DNA of 64,000 nucleotides from Thalassotalea euphylliae (lineage in GTDB: Bacteria > Pseudomonadota > Gammaproteobacteria > Enterobacterales > Alteromonadaceae). The stretch's first letter is position 1, and each line of letters begins with the position of its first letter. The position numbers and the translations under genes are program-made. Below are positions 29,279-37,919 of this stretch, piece after piece. The stretch is from NCBI RefSeq assembly GCF_003390395.1, contig NZ_QUOV01000001.1, positions 3,968,001 through 4,032,000 of the forward strand. The letters run 5' to 3'. The notes beneath the pieces are model-generated. The model was not told the DNA's origin, searched no databases, and worked only from the letters and a program-made list of their open reading frames with translations.

Positions 29279-29767
29279 CTACTTTATATATTTAATTGCC
29301 TGCTCCGTGACACATTTAGTAAAACTTTTTTGTCGTTGCTCTCGCGATAATCGACTAATCGCATTTTCAACAAGTGCCATTCGTTTTTCGCGATCAGCAT
29401 CACTTAGTTTTGCAAATTGATCGTGAAAGCAGCCAACTAAGCCGAAATTAAGAGCAGTGTCAGATTGTGCATTTTCCCCCTGTAAACAGGTGCTGAGCTT
29501 TTCCGCTAGTAAGCCCTTGTCCATCTGCTCGATTATCTGGCCCAATTGGTAGGGAACAGGATCAATTTTGCGTTCAAGGTTACAACCAAAAAACATATCA
29601 GCAACAGCAACCTTAGGAATTATCGCTTGGTGCTTAGGGGCAAATTCTTTCATTAACCACGCTTTGTGCTCTTCACTCATTTTAGATTGTGCATAGCCAT
29701 TGCTTGCAAATAATAATGCTGAGCAAGTGATGGAAATTTTAAGCGAACGAAAAGCCATAGAAAACAA
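29279..29767 (-). CDS. Hypothetical exported protein with four cysteines
   Basis: A 162-residue protein with a signal peptide (ending near NGYAQS). The mature part is helical and contains four cysteines (FFGCNLE, LSTCLQG, VGCFHDQF, TKCVTEQ), suggesting two disulfides. I do not recognise the family. It is alone between the S9 peptidase and a methyltransferase gene. Met4 is a possible alternative start. Confidence 0.6.
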   Translation of the reverse strand: MFSMAFRSLKISITCSALLFASNGYAQSKMSEEHKAWLMKEFAPKHQAIIPKVAVADMFFGCNLERKIDPVPYQLGQIIEQMDKGLLAEKLSTCLQGENAQSDTALNFGLVGCFHDQFAKLSDADREKRMALVENAISRLSREQRQKSFTKCVTEQAIKYIK

Positions 29768-29926
29768 TACCTAAGATTAAAGTAAGCGGGTGTAAGTATA
29801 ACGAATAAAATCCAACATTGGATGTGCTAATTTGTTATGACTTTTGTTATGAATAGGCGGTATTATTCACAGCCATCGTCACTCAATAGCTACCCCCACC
29901 TCGCCAATGCGCAAGTATTATCTGAT

Positions 29927-30544
29927 TTATGTGTTGAACTGCCAAACCAGGAGTTGGTTATTCGCGGGCATATCAATATTTGCCACTAGTTCCATACCCG
30001 CCTGTTTGGCAAGATCATCAACGGCTTCAAAATCGCGAATAGCACTTTGCGAATCCCTTTCTTTTAACCAAATGTCGAATTCGGCGTTACTTTCACTGGA
30101 GTAATTGCCACTAAAGTTGAATGGCCCGTAGGCAATAAATAAAGTGCCAGACTTGGCCGATACCGACATATTCGCGAAACATTCAATCACGTGCTGCCAG
30201 CTCATAATGTGTAACGTATTTGCCGTATAGATAACGTCGAATGGTGTTTTAGGCCAATGCAAAGCATTGGCAACATCTAACTCAATTGGTGAAAGCATGT
30301 GCGCACTACCGTGAGCTTTGATGTTGGCCGTTAGTGGTGGAAGGTTAGGTGCAATATCGCTGCACTGCCAGCTAAGCTGAGGCAATTGTCCGCTAAAATA
30401 ACAGGCATGCTGACCACTCAAGCTACCAATTTCGAGTAATGATTGTTTGTCAGCCAAATACGGCTCTATCGTTTGCCAGATAACGGCTTTGTTGCGTTCA
30501 CAGCTTGGTGCAAAATTCTGCCAAGCTTGCTCTAATTCGTTCAT
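29927..30544 (-). CDS. DUF938 family SAM-dependent methyltransferase
   Basis: A 205-residue class I methyltransferase of the DUF938 family. The family start PSCERNKAVIW and the SAM-binding motif LLEIGSLSGQHACYF are visible, followed by the acidic SD motif II (QCSDIAP) and DVIYTANTLHIMSW. The substrate of this family is not established. It is a single gene on the minus strand. Confidence 0.87.
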   Translation of the reverse strand: MNELEQAWQNFAPSCERNKAVIWQTIEPYLADKQSLLEIGSLSGQHACYFSGQLPQLSWQCSDIAPNLPPLTANIKAHGSAHMLSPIELDVANALHWPKTPFDVIYTANTLHIMSWQHVIECFANMSVSAKSGTLFIAYGPFNFSGNYSSESNAEFDIWLKERDSQSAIRDFEAVDDLAKQAGMELVANIDMPANNQLLVWQFNT

Positions 30545-30644
30545 TTTGAATCTATTTATTTATGATTATTAATAGTAACTATGATTAGTGACTATTAGTA
30601 TTCACTAGTGTTAAGTAAGGTATTTTAGCGGATAGCCCCTGAAC

Positions 30645-30690
30645 TTAAACGATAATCTGGGCCTTTAAGCAATTATCTGGGGCCTTAACC
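30645..30690. repeat. Short imperfect direct repeat
   Basis: The string ATAATCTGGGCCTTTAA recurs about 24 bp later as TTATCTGGGGCCTTAA, between the DUF938 and azlD genes and just past the azlD stop. No function assigned. Confidence 0.35.
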
Positions 30691-31005
30691 AACAATCAAC
30701 CACTTCCATGCTACAAAGGCGGCTAGCCCGGCAACCACGGTAAGCAGCATATTTTTGCGCCAAAAGCTGATAGCAACAGCAACGATTGCGCCAACGATGT
30801 AGGGGTTTTCAATGCTGGCGTAGAATTCCCCTTTCGGCATAAAAACAGCAGGAAAAATAATCGCTGTTAACACCGCAATGGGAACATAGTTAAGTGCCCG
30901 CTTAAGCTTGTCGGGGAATTCAATGTTGTCTGCGACCGCAAACAGCACGTAACGAATACCAAAAGTAACAACAAACATACCAAAAATCAGTAAGACTTCG
31001 TTCAT
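30685..31005 (-). CDS. AzlD family branched-chain amino acid exporter subunit
   Basis: A 106-residue protein made almost wholly of four hydrophobic helices, with the family pattern GIRYVLF...LKRALNYVPIAVLTAI. AzlD-type proteins act with AzlC as a two-part exporter of branched-chain amino acids or analogues. Its start overlaps the azlC stop by 4 bp. Confidence 0.88.
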   Translation of the reverse strand: MNEVLLIFGMFVVTFGIRYVLFAVADNIEFPDKLKRALNYVPIAVLTAIIFPAVFMPKGEFYASIENPYIVGAIVAVAISFWRKNMLLTVVAGLAAFVAWKWLIVG

Positions 31006-31784
31006 TCGCTTGCTCCTTCACTGAAGTCAGCATCTGATTGTTCGTCAGGTTGCGTTCCATCCTTTTTAGCTTCTAAATACATCGCCACCAAAATAGCTAC
31101 TATCGCAGAGAACAATAGTCCTGTTTTATGTGGCCAGTCATAAGTGATTAACGACAAAACGCCAGCGGTTAAGGCACATGCTAGCGTTGCACGATCGTGT
31201 AAACAGGGCACCACGATACCAATAAAGGCAACTACCATAGCCATATCTAAGCCCCAATTCGCCATGTCTGGAATACTTTGACCGATAAACAAACCCACCA
31301 AGGTACATACTTGCCAATTAATATACATAAACAGCGCAGCGCCAAAATAATACCAATGAAAGTTGGCTTGTTTACCGTGGTCAGTTAAGTAATTACTGGC
31401 TACCGCAAAGCTCTCATCCGTTAGCAGGAATGCCATAGGAGCGCGAATAGCTTGAGAATAAGGTTTTACATGTGGCAGTAAATTTGCGGAATACAACAGA
31501 TGGCGAAAATTAACAAAAAAGGTTGTTAGCACGATCACCGGCCAAGCAGCACCGCCAGCTAGTAACCCCACGGCGATAAACTGTGACGAGCCAGCAAAAA
31601 CAAATACTGACATGGCTACCACAGCCCAAGCAGTAAGCTCAGTGCTTTGGCCAAGTGCCCCATAAATAATGCCAAACGGGATCGCCGCCAAAATCAGCGG
31701 AGCACAGTCTTTCATGCCGAGGGTGAATAATTTTGAGCGGGTATATTGCACAAGCCTTGCTGCAGATTTGATAAGTCCTATCAA
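31002..31784 (-). CDS. AzlC family branched-chain amino acid exporter subunit
   Basis: A 260-residue polytopic membrane protein of the AzlC/YgaZ family: ILAAIPFGIIYGALGQ, FAGSSQFIAVGLL and FFVNFRHLLYSANLLPH are characteristic. With the downstream AzlD-like partner it should export branched-chain amino acids. The C terminus carries a polar acidic tail. Promoter presumably lies in the 179-bp gap upstream, in which no operator was recognised. Confidence 0.9.
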   Translation of the reverse strand: MIGLIKSAARLVQYTRSKLFTLGMKDCAPLILAAIPFGIIYGALGQSTELTAWAVVAMSVFVFAGSSQFIAVGLLAGGAAWPVIVLTTFFVNFRHLLYSANLLPHVKPYSQAIRAPMAFLLTDESFAVASNYLTDHGKQANFHWYYFGAALFMYINWQVCTLVGLFIGQSIPDMANWGLDMAMVVAFIGIVVPCLHDRATLACALTAGVLSLITYDWPHKTGLLFSAIVAILVAMYLEAKKDGTQPDEQSDADFSEGASE

Positions 31785-31963
31785 TTACATAGGGGTTAAC
31801 AATTATTATTCAACCACATACATAATTAATGTTCGTGATATTGCCTATAAACAAGCTACCCCGATGTTTACAGTTAACAACAGGGTAACTTGCTTCGAGA
31901 GTGCTGCTGTTGGCTTTGGCTAATGAACGCTAACCAATGGCCGTTGAGACAGACCGAAATGGC

Positions 31964-32863
31964 TTATTCCGATGCTGGAATAAGATGCACATCTCGTTGT
32001 GGGTATGGAATTGTAATACCCGCTTCATCAAAGGCTATTTTTATTGCCTCGTGACTGTCAAAAAACACTGGCCAGTAATCATCTGACTTCACCCATGGGC
32101 GCACTAAAAAGTTCACTGAACTGTCAGCATGGGCAGAAACAAAAATATCAACCACAGGGTCTTTAAGGACACGAGGGTCTTTATCCATTACTTCCTGTAA
32201 AACTGCCTTGGCTTTTCTAACATCATCGTCGTAGCTAATGCCAAAGGTCATATCGACACGGCGTGTCTCTTCGACAAAAACGTTTTTCACACAACCGTTA
32301 GACAACAGGCCGTTAGGAATAATCACCCGCTGATTATCTAGGGTACGCAATATAGTGTTAAAGATTTGAATTTCGACAACATGACCAACATAGCCTTGGG
32401 CATCAATCACGTCGCCTGCCTTAAATGGACGGAAGAAAAGAATTAGAATACCGCCCGCAAAATTTGCCAAACTACCTTGCAATGCCAACCCTATCGCTAA
32501 CCCCGCGGCACCCAGCATAGCAATAAGCGACGCCGTTTCTACACCAATCATAGAGGCGAAAATAATCACCAACACAGCTTTGAAGGTAATATTGAAAATA
32601 CTGACAAGGAATTGATGCAGGGTTACTTCCACCTGCTTTTTAGTCATCGCGACATCAAGTAATTTGACAATACGGCCAATGATCCAAGAACCGATAATCC
32701 AAACAATTATCGCCAGTACTAGCTTAGTACCAAAGGTAATCCCCATTTCGCCAATCAGCTGCATATAGTGCTCAACCTGATTAACATCGATATTCATCGC
32801 TTGTGCTGTTTCATCAATCACAGCACTGACTTCGCTACCCTGCTCACTGCTTTGTGTCGTCAT
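31964..32863 (-). CDS. mscS: Small-conductance mechanosensitive channel (MscS family)
   Basis: A 299-residue channel with three membrane helices and an MscS beta domain. The pore helix is visible as MLGAAGLAIGLALQGSLANFAGG, followed by FRPFKAGDVIDAQGYVGHV and the cytoplasmic vestibule. The channel opens under membrane tension and releases solutes on hypo-osmotic shock. A strong hairpin sits directly before its Shine-Dalgarno (GGGGAAGG). The symbol is given on family grounds; paralogues may exist elsewhere. Confidence 0.9.
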   Translation of the reverse strand: MTTQSSEQGSEVSAVIDETAQAMNIDVNQVEHYMQLIGEMGITFGTKLVLAIIVWIIGSWIIGRIVKLLDVAMTKKQVEVTLHQFLVSIFNITFKAVLVIIFASMIGVETASLIAMLGAAGLAIGLALQGSLANFAGGILILFFRPFKAGDVIDAQGYVGHVVEIQIFNTILRTLDNQRVIIPNGLLSNGCVKNVFVEETRRVDMTFGISYDDDVRKAKAVLQEVMDKDPRVLKDPVVDIFVSAHADSSVNFLVRPWVKSDDYWPVFFDSHEAIKIAFDEAGITIPYPQRDVHLIPASE

Positions 32864-32873
32864 AACCTTCCCC

Positions 32874-32918
32874 TAATTGTTGATCTTTTCGTTGGTTTTA
32901 GAAAACTATCAACAATTA
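32874..32918 (-). promoter_or_regulatory. Stem-loop abutting the mscS ribosome binding site
   Basis: TAATTGTTGAT (32874-32884) and ATCAACAATTA (32908-32918) are perfect 11-bp complements; the stem can extend inward through TTTTC/GAAAA with a small bulge. On the mRNA it ends exactly where the GGGGAAGG Shine-Dalgarno (32866-32873) begins. It could be a translational control element or a DNA operator. Confidence 0.5.
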
Positions 32919-32974
32919 AGTGTAGGAAGGATTGGGCGATTATTAAAACTTTGAGGGCAAGCCAAATAATTGAG

Positions 32975-34045
32975 CTAATGCTCTGCTTGGTTACCAACTT
33001 TGGACTTGAGCTTGGACTTGGGCTTGGACGCGGCAGAACTCAATGATCGAGCCAGCACTTGCCAAGATTTTGCGAAAGGTTGCAAATAAATTCCGCGCAG
33101 CGTTTGATGCTCTGCATATTCGTCACCAATACCAATACTCAAGGTTTTTACACTTGATGCTCGTACCAAAGTGCCAAACAAGCGATCCCAAATAGCTAAA
33201 GCTGAGCCTAAATTCACATCAAATAGCTTAGGGCTGTCGCTGTGGTGGATTTGGTGTTGAGCAGGTGAGATAAACCAGTTTTCTACTTTATCTCCCCAAC
33301 TTAACCAAATATGACTATGGCGTAAGTTCGAGCCCATAATATTAAAGGCAAAGACAAATAAATTAGCGCCAACAATATCAATCATTTTCAGCGTTGGGCC
33401 AAATAAGAAATAACACAAACCAACCACTATGCCTTGTGTTAAAGCCATGCGACACGCATACAAATAGCTTTCCACCGGATGCGAGCGATAGATGGTAAAG
33501 GGTGTCAGCACTTTTGCCGAGTGATGCACCTTGTGAAATTCCCACATAAACGGAATTTTATGCAACATGTAATGCAATAAAAAACGGGTAAAGTCATCAA
33601 CAATAAACAGCAAAACAGTAAATACCATCATGGTCGCAGCGGCAGACAACTGAATATGTTCAATCACCCCAAACACATTTTCCAGCGCTGACGAAATGCC
33701 AAGCGCAATGGGCACCATAGTGACCATCACCAATGGAAATAACGCCGCCTTTAGCAACTTATTGAGGACAAACAGCGCATAATCGTTTTTAGCTGATTGG
33801 CTAAAGTAGATGGATGCAGGGAAAAGGAAATGCCAAAAGCGTCTAAGCGCAGATTTTCCAGCAAGTTGCTCTGCATTGAAATGTGATTCGGCTAGAGGCG
33901 AGGTTTGACGCTGTTTGCCAACACGCCAAAAAACAAAAGCAGCTAGCGCGATAGAAGAAAGGACATAGCCCCAATAAATGCGTTTGTTCGCGTCAAACAC
34001 ATATAGGGATAATTCTTTAAAATTGCTTAGAAAAAAATCTAACAT
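32975..34045 (-). CDS. Sterol desaturase/fatty acid hydroxylase family membrane protein
   Basis: A 356-residue integral membrane di-iron protein. The histidine clusters of the fatty acid hydroxylase superfamily are visible: HYMLH, HKVHHSAK, a lone LRHSH and QHQIHHS. Several membrane helices surround them. Members hydroxylate or desaturate lipids; the substrate here is unknown. The C terminus is a Lys/Ser-rich low-complexity tail (PKSKLKSK) coded by a short imperfect DNA repeat. It is a single gene. Confidence 0.87.
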   Translation of the reverse strand: MLDFFLSNFKELSLYVFDANKRIYWGYVLSSIALAAFVFWRVGKQRQTSPLAESHFNAEQLAGKSALRRFWHFLFPASIYFSQSAKNDYALFVLNKLLKAALFPLVMVTMVPIALGISSALENVFGVIEHIQLSAAATMMVFTVLLFIVDDFTRFLLHYMLHKIPFMWEFHKVHHSAKVLTPFTIYRSHPVESYLYACRMALTQGIVVGLCYFLFGPTLKMIDIVGANLFVFAFNIMGSNLRHSHIWLSWGDKVENWFISPAQHQIHHSDSPKLFDVNLGSALAIWDRLFGTLVRASSVKTLSIGIGDEYAEHQTLRGIYLQPFAKSWQVLARSLSSAASKPKSKLKSKVGNQAEH

Positions 34046-34146
34046 TTCTCAATTCCAATACTGGCGCTGCTCCTTGTTATCACTATACTCTCGCCAGTAT
34101 CAATACGCACATTGGCCGTAATAAAAATTGGCCAATGGCTAATCGC

Positions 34147-34180
34147 TAAAAATGTAGCCTCTAGCGTCATGCTAGAAGCT
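34147..34180 (-). terminator. Terminator of the DUF4856-imelysin-TonB receptor operon
   Basis: On the minus strand AGCTTCTAGC, a 5-nt loop and GCTAGAGGCT form a 10-bp stem (one G-T wobble) followed by ACATTTTTA, about 108 bp after the receptor stop. Confidence 0.75.
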
Positions 34181-34287
34181 GAGTGTTCTAGCGCTACTAT
34201 TCAGTTAAAAAGTCGACTAGTAGCGCATCTTTAAAGCTCAATTAATCAACACTTTATAAAAAGCATGATCAAAAGCTTGATAACAAC

Positions 34288-36534
34288 TTAGAAGCTGTAT
34301 TGATAACCAACAATCGCTTGTTGCGGTTTCGTTGGGCGTGCACCAAACGGGCGACGACTAACAATTTCTTGTTTATCAAACACATTGTCTAGTTTTAGGT
34401 AGACACTACCATAGTCACCAAAGTCGTAGCTCGCCGACATATCAACCACAGTCAATGACTCTGTTGTTACACCTGATAGCACCACGCCATCACCAGAAGC
34501 TTCTAGCATTTCATCAATGTAACGCGCCACTAAACTAACTTCCCAGTCGTTGCTAGCTAAACCTAAGCTGACAGAAAGCTGGTTTTCAGGCAGGTAAGGC
34601 AATGCGTCGCCTTCTTCAACAGCGCCCCACATCGGGAAGTCAGAAACAAAGCTCGTATCAAACTCACCGTCTATGTAGGTGTAGGTAATTGAAGTTGGTA
34701 CATCAATACCCCAATCCGTTGCAAAAGTGTGCGAGGCCGCTAATTCTAGCCCCAGTACACTGGCTTCACCACTGTTAAACTCGGCATCTAAGTTACCACC
34801 ACAGGCAGATGCCGCTGAGAATGAGCAGCTTTCTTTCAAGCTGTCGAAGTCGTTGAAAAAGACAACTGCTTCTAACTGAGAATTACCGTTGTGATAGCGG
34901 GTACCAACTTCATAGTTAACACTGTTTTCAATATCAACTTCTGGGCTTTCTTGTGGGCGAGTCGGTACAAAGCCTTCGTGTACACCAGCGAAAAAGCCTA
35001 GTTCGTCAGAGTATTTGTAGAATACGCTCGCACTTGGTAACCAGATTCTTGAATCTTTATTCAGGTAGTCGCCTTCACTGCCCGGTGCTTCATTCTGATA
35101 TTCAGAATCAATAAACTCACCGCGAATACCTAAGGTAAATTCAAAGTCATTTACGTAAATCGTATCTTTCAAGAATACCGCTAATGCTTCGCTTGTTTCA
35201 CGGTTACTGGTTGTCGCAACTTGCGGCGAGCCATCAGACACTAAGTTGCCCGAGCGCATAAAGAATGCATCTTCAGTATGGCGACGGCGAATTTGGTCTT
35301 TGTGAAAGCGGAAACCCGCGTTAACTTGATGCTTAAGACCCGCTAGCTCAACATTGTAGTAAAGCTCTGATTGAATACCTTGCGAGTAGAATTCGCGGTA
35401 GTTATCACCGACTAACAGTTTTTCAAACTCTTGTACTGAGTCTTGTTCACCGGTCAAAATGCGATAAAAACGCGCATTCACTTCATCTTCAGGATTCGCC
35501 AAAATCTCTTGCAGATCGCGATTAACCAAGCCGCCTTTGAAGCTATTAAGCTTAAACCAAGAGCGATCAAAATCGTTGTGGTAAATACGTGTGGTGACAT
35601 CAAAGGTATCGTTGCCAATAAAGTGGGTAAACATAAACTGTTTATGTTCCCAGTCCATCAATGCCAGTTGGTCAGCAGCGTAGCGACGATTCGGGTTTTC
35701 AGCGAAATCTGCGTCCGTTAAACCTAAGTAGGTTTCATTAGACTCTTCATCAGCATAAGCAAGTTTCAACTCAACAATTTGGCTGTAACCACCGCCAGAA
35801 AGGTCGTAGTTAAACTTCGCCATGATATCGTTTTTCTCAAAACCAGTATCACCACCGCCATCTAATTCTTTAAAGCCATCAGAGCGCAAGTGCACTCCTT
35901 CAACCACATAACCAAAGTCGCCATTAGTGCTACCAAAATAAGCTTTGGCACGACCAAAACCATCACTACCTGCCGCTAAATCAATCGAACCCTCTTTGGC
36001 TTGTGGGACTTGGCGAGTCACTAAGTTAATGGCACCCGCCACAGTATTGGGGCCATACTTGGTAGCCGCAGGGCCTTTTGATACTTCAACCGAAGTGATT
36101 TTACTCATCATCGGGAAATAGTAAGCTGCTGGCGCTGAATAAGGTGCTGGGCCAATCAGAATACCGTCTTCCATCACGGTAATTTTCTGGCTACGCTCAG
36201 GGGTTGCACCACGAAAACCAATATTGGGACGCAAGCCAAAGCCGTCTTCTTCACGAATATTGACACCTGGTACGCTGTAAAGCACACGGTTAATATCGTT
36301 AAACTTGAACTTCTCGAGCTCAGCTTCGCCAATTACCGTAGTTGAACCTGGTTCAGTACGTAAGCGGTTGTCATTGCCTAATATTTGAATGCGTTCGTAA
36401 TATTCAGCAGGCTTGTCATCATCTGGGTTTTCATCAGCAAAAGCTGGCATAGCAACAGACGAAAGCGCTGTCGCAACCGCTAAAGCAAGCGTAGTGCGGT
36501 TGATTGTTTTATTGTTATTTGTCAAAACAGCCAT
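34288..36534 (-). CDS. TonB-dependent outer-membrane receptor (FecA-like)
   Basis: A 748-residue receptor with signal peptide (ending AMPAFAD), a plug domain (PGVNIREEDGFGLRPNIGFRG split; GPAATKYGPNTVAGAINLVTR region) and a 22-stranded beta-barrel ending in the outer-membrane signature Phe (GYQYSF). The plug resembles the FecA branch that takes up ferric citrate or other ferric chelates. No N-terminal signalling domain or FecI/FecR pair is next to it. It follows the imelysin-like gene by 2 bp in the same operon, which supports a role in metal uptake. Confidence 0.88.
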   Translation of the reverse strand: MAVLTNNNKTINRTTLALAVATALSSVAMPAFADENPDDDKPAEYYERIQILGNDNRLRTEPGSTTVIGEAELEKFKFNDINRVLYSVPGVNIREEDGFGLRPNIGFRGATPERSQKITVMEDGILIGPAPYSAPAAYYFPMMSKITSVEVSKGPAATKYGPNTVAGAINLVTRQVPQAKEGSIDLAAGSDGFGRAKAYFGSTNGDFGYVVEGVHLRSDGFKELDGGGDTGFEKNDIMAKFNYDLSGGGYSQIVELKLAYADEESNETYLGLTDADFAENPNRRYAADQLALMDWEHKQFMFTHFIGNDTFDVTTRIYHNDFDRSWFKLNSFKGGLVNRDLQEILANPEDEVNARFYRILTGEQDSVQEFEKLLVGDNYREFYSQGIQSELYYNVELAGLKHQVNAGFRFHKDQIRRRHTEDAFFMRSGNLVSDGSPQVATTSNRETSEALAVFLKDTIYVNDFEFTLGIRGEFIDSEYQNEAPGSEGDYLNKDSRIWLPSASVFYKYSDELGFFAGVHEGFVPTRPQESPEVDIENSVNYEVGTRYHNGNSQLEAVVFFNDFDSLKESCSFSAASACGGNLDAEFNSGEASVLGLELAASHTFATDWGIDVPTSITYTYIDGEFDTSFVSDFPMWGAVEEGDALPYLPENQLSVSLGLASNDWEVSLVARYIDEMLEASGDGVVLSGVTTESLTVVDMSASYDFGDYGSVYLKLDNVFDKQEIVSRRPFGARPTKPQQAIVGYQYSF

Positions 36535-36536
36535 GA

Positions 36537-37808
36537 TTAATCGTTATCCCCTGCTGAAGTTTGCGGTAACTCAAGCGCTAAACTATTAATAAAATCAGCT
36601 TTTAGCGTATCGGTAACGGCTTTCACACGCGCGTGACTTTCAGTCACTTGTGCTTCGTTATCCGCCAACGTTTGCGCTAAGCTCATTTGGTAAGCTTCAA
36701 CATCGGCAATCGCAGCTTGTACATCTGCCGTGATGGTGTCTGCCGTTGCTTGATCGCCAACATCGATAAGGTAATCTGTAAAGCCAATGCCGTCTTTACC
36801 CGTTAATAATTGCTCAAAGCCACGTAAGTTGTTCATCACATGCTGAATTGATTGGCTAGCAAAGCTTGATTCAACATCCTCTGGACATGCTTGTGAACCA
36901 CAACTATTCGCGAATAAACCCAGTGGTGTCGCCAACTTGCCATCTTTTGTTACAGTGTCGAGATAGAACATAGCGTCACTGATGCGATTAACCGCATCGT
37001 GTTCGCTAGCGATGTTACTTGTTGAGGTGCCAGCGGTTTTAAGTTGCTGCGCATAGCCATTGTCACCCGTCCATAAACTCAGTAGTTCACCACTCGAGTT
37101 GACAATATCGTTCGCTACTTCAACCGCAAAACTACAACGCGCAATTTTACGATAAGTTTCGGTTTGATTGTTCCAGTTTTCAGGTGATCCTGTTGGGCAA
37201 CTATCAGCCAGCTCATTATTAAATAGCAAGTATTCTAACGCGGCCAAACCTTTGCGTGACGGTGTGCGCTGAGTAATATCGTATGGACGGCCATTGACCG
37301 TGCCTTCGGCGAAAAACACGACATCAAAATCAACGGCACAGGAGTTCACAATAGGCCAAGAGTAGATGTTATTTTTCAATAAGCTGTCATTCTCAAGCAA
37401 TGGACCAAGCTGCATTAATTCCGCTTGTTGCCATGTTGCCATTGCTGTACTCCAGCCATTTTGAGCAGCTAAACGTGCATCGGCAACCGCTTGCTCACTG
37501 ACACTTAACTGCTCTAACGCCGTTTCAGCCTGACAGTAAGCATCAACAAGGATAGCCTGTGCTTGAGCATCTTGTTGGAACTGCTGGAACGTTGGCGTAA
37601 TCACATTATCTGCAAGATTAGCGATCAATGCTTGCTCATTGAATTCAGTTTGTGTCGGTGGCTGTGTGCTACCACCAAAATCAGGGCCGGCCTCGGCACT
37701 TGTATCTTCACCACAAGCACTTAGTAACGCACTACTCACTATCGCTAGTGTTATTGCACTAAGCTTTTTAATCGCCTTTGATGACTTAACAGTTTTCGAC
37801 TGAGACAT
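36537..37808 (-). CDS. Imelysin family periplasmic lipoprotein
   Basis: A 423-residue lipoprotein (lipobox LLSAC) of the imelysin/iron-regulated family. The core motif reads RKGLAALEYLLF with Glu192; the histidine of the classical GxHxxE motif is replaced by Ala, as I recall for the COG3489 branch. The family is implicated in iron binding and uptake. The start is ATG 37808, preceded by AGGAG; an upstream extension in the same frame to 37871 would run across the intergenic hairpin and is rejected. It sits between the DUF4856 gene and the TonB receptor. Confidence 0.85.
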   Translation of the reverse strand: MSQSKTVKSSKAIKKLSAITLAIVSSALLSACGEDTSAEAGPDFGGSTQPPTQTEFNEQALIANLADNVITPTFQQFQQDAQAQAILVDAYCQAETALEQLSVSEQAVADARLAAQNGWSTAMATWQQAELMQLGPLLENDSLLKNNIYSWPIVNSCAVDFDVVFFAEGTVNGRPYDITQRTPSRKGLAALEYLLFNNELADSCPTGSPENWNNQTETYRKIARCSFAVEVANDIVNSSGELLSLWTGDNGYAQQLKTAGTSTSNIASEHDAVNRISDAMFYLDTVTKDGKLATPLGLFANSCGSQACPEDVESSFASQSIQHVMNNLRGFEQLLTGKDGIGFTDYLIDVGDQATADTITADVQAAIADVEAYQMSLAQTLADNEAQVTESHARVKAVTDTLKADFINSLALELPQTSAGDND

Positions 37809-37847
37809 TAAATCTCCTAAGCTTTTTATGTTGTTATTAAACGACAA

Positions 37848-37876
37848 AAAGCCTGGCTGAAGATCAGCCAAGCTTT
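37848..37876 (-). terminator. Internal terminator/attenuator between DUF4856 and imelysin genes
   Basis: On the minus strand AAAGC-T-TGGCTGA, loop TCT, TCAGCCA-G-GCTTT forms a 13-bp stem with one wobble, followed by TTTTTG. It lies between two genes of one apparent operon and would reduce transcription of the downstream pair. Confidence 0.75.
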
Positions 37877-37919
37877 ATATTTTTAACTAATTGTTTTAGT
37901 TATATTTGTTTTTGGTTTA

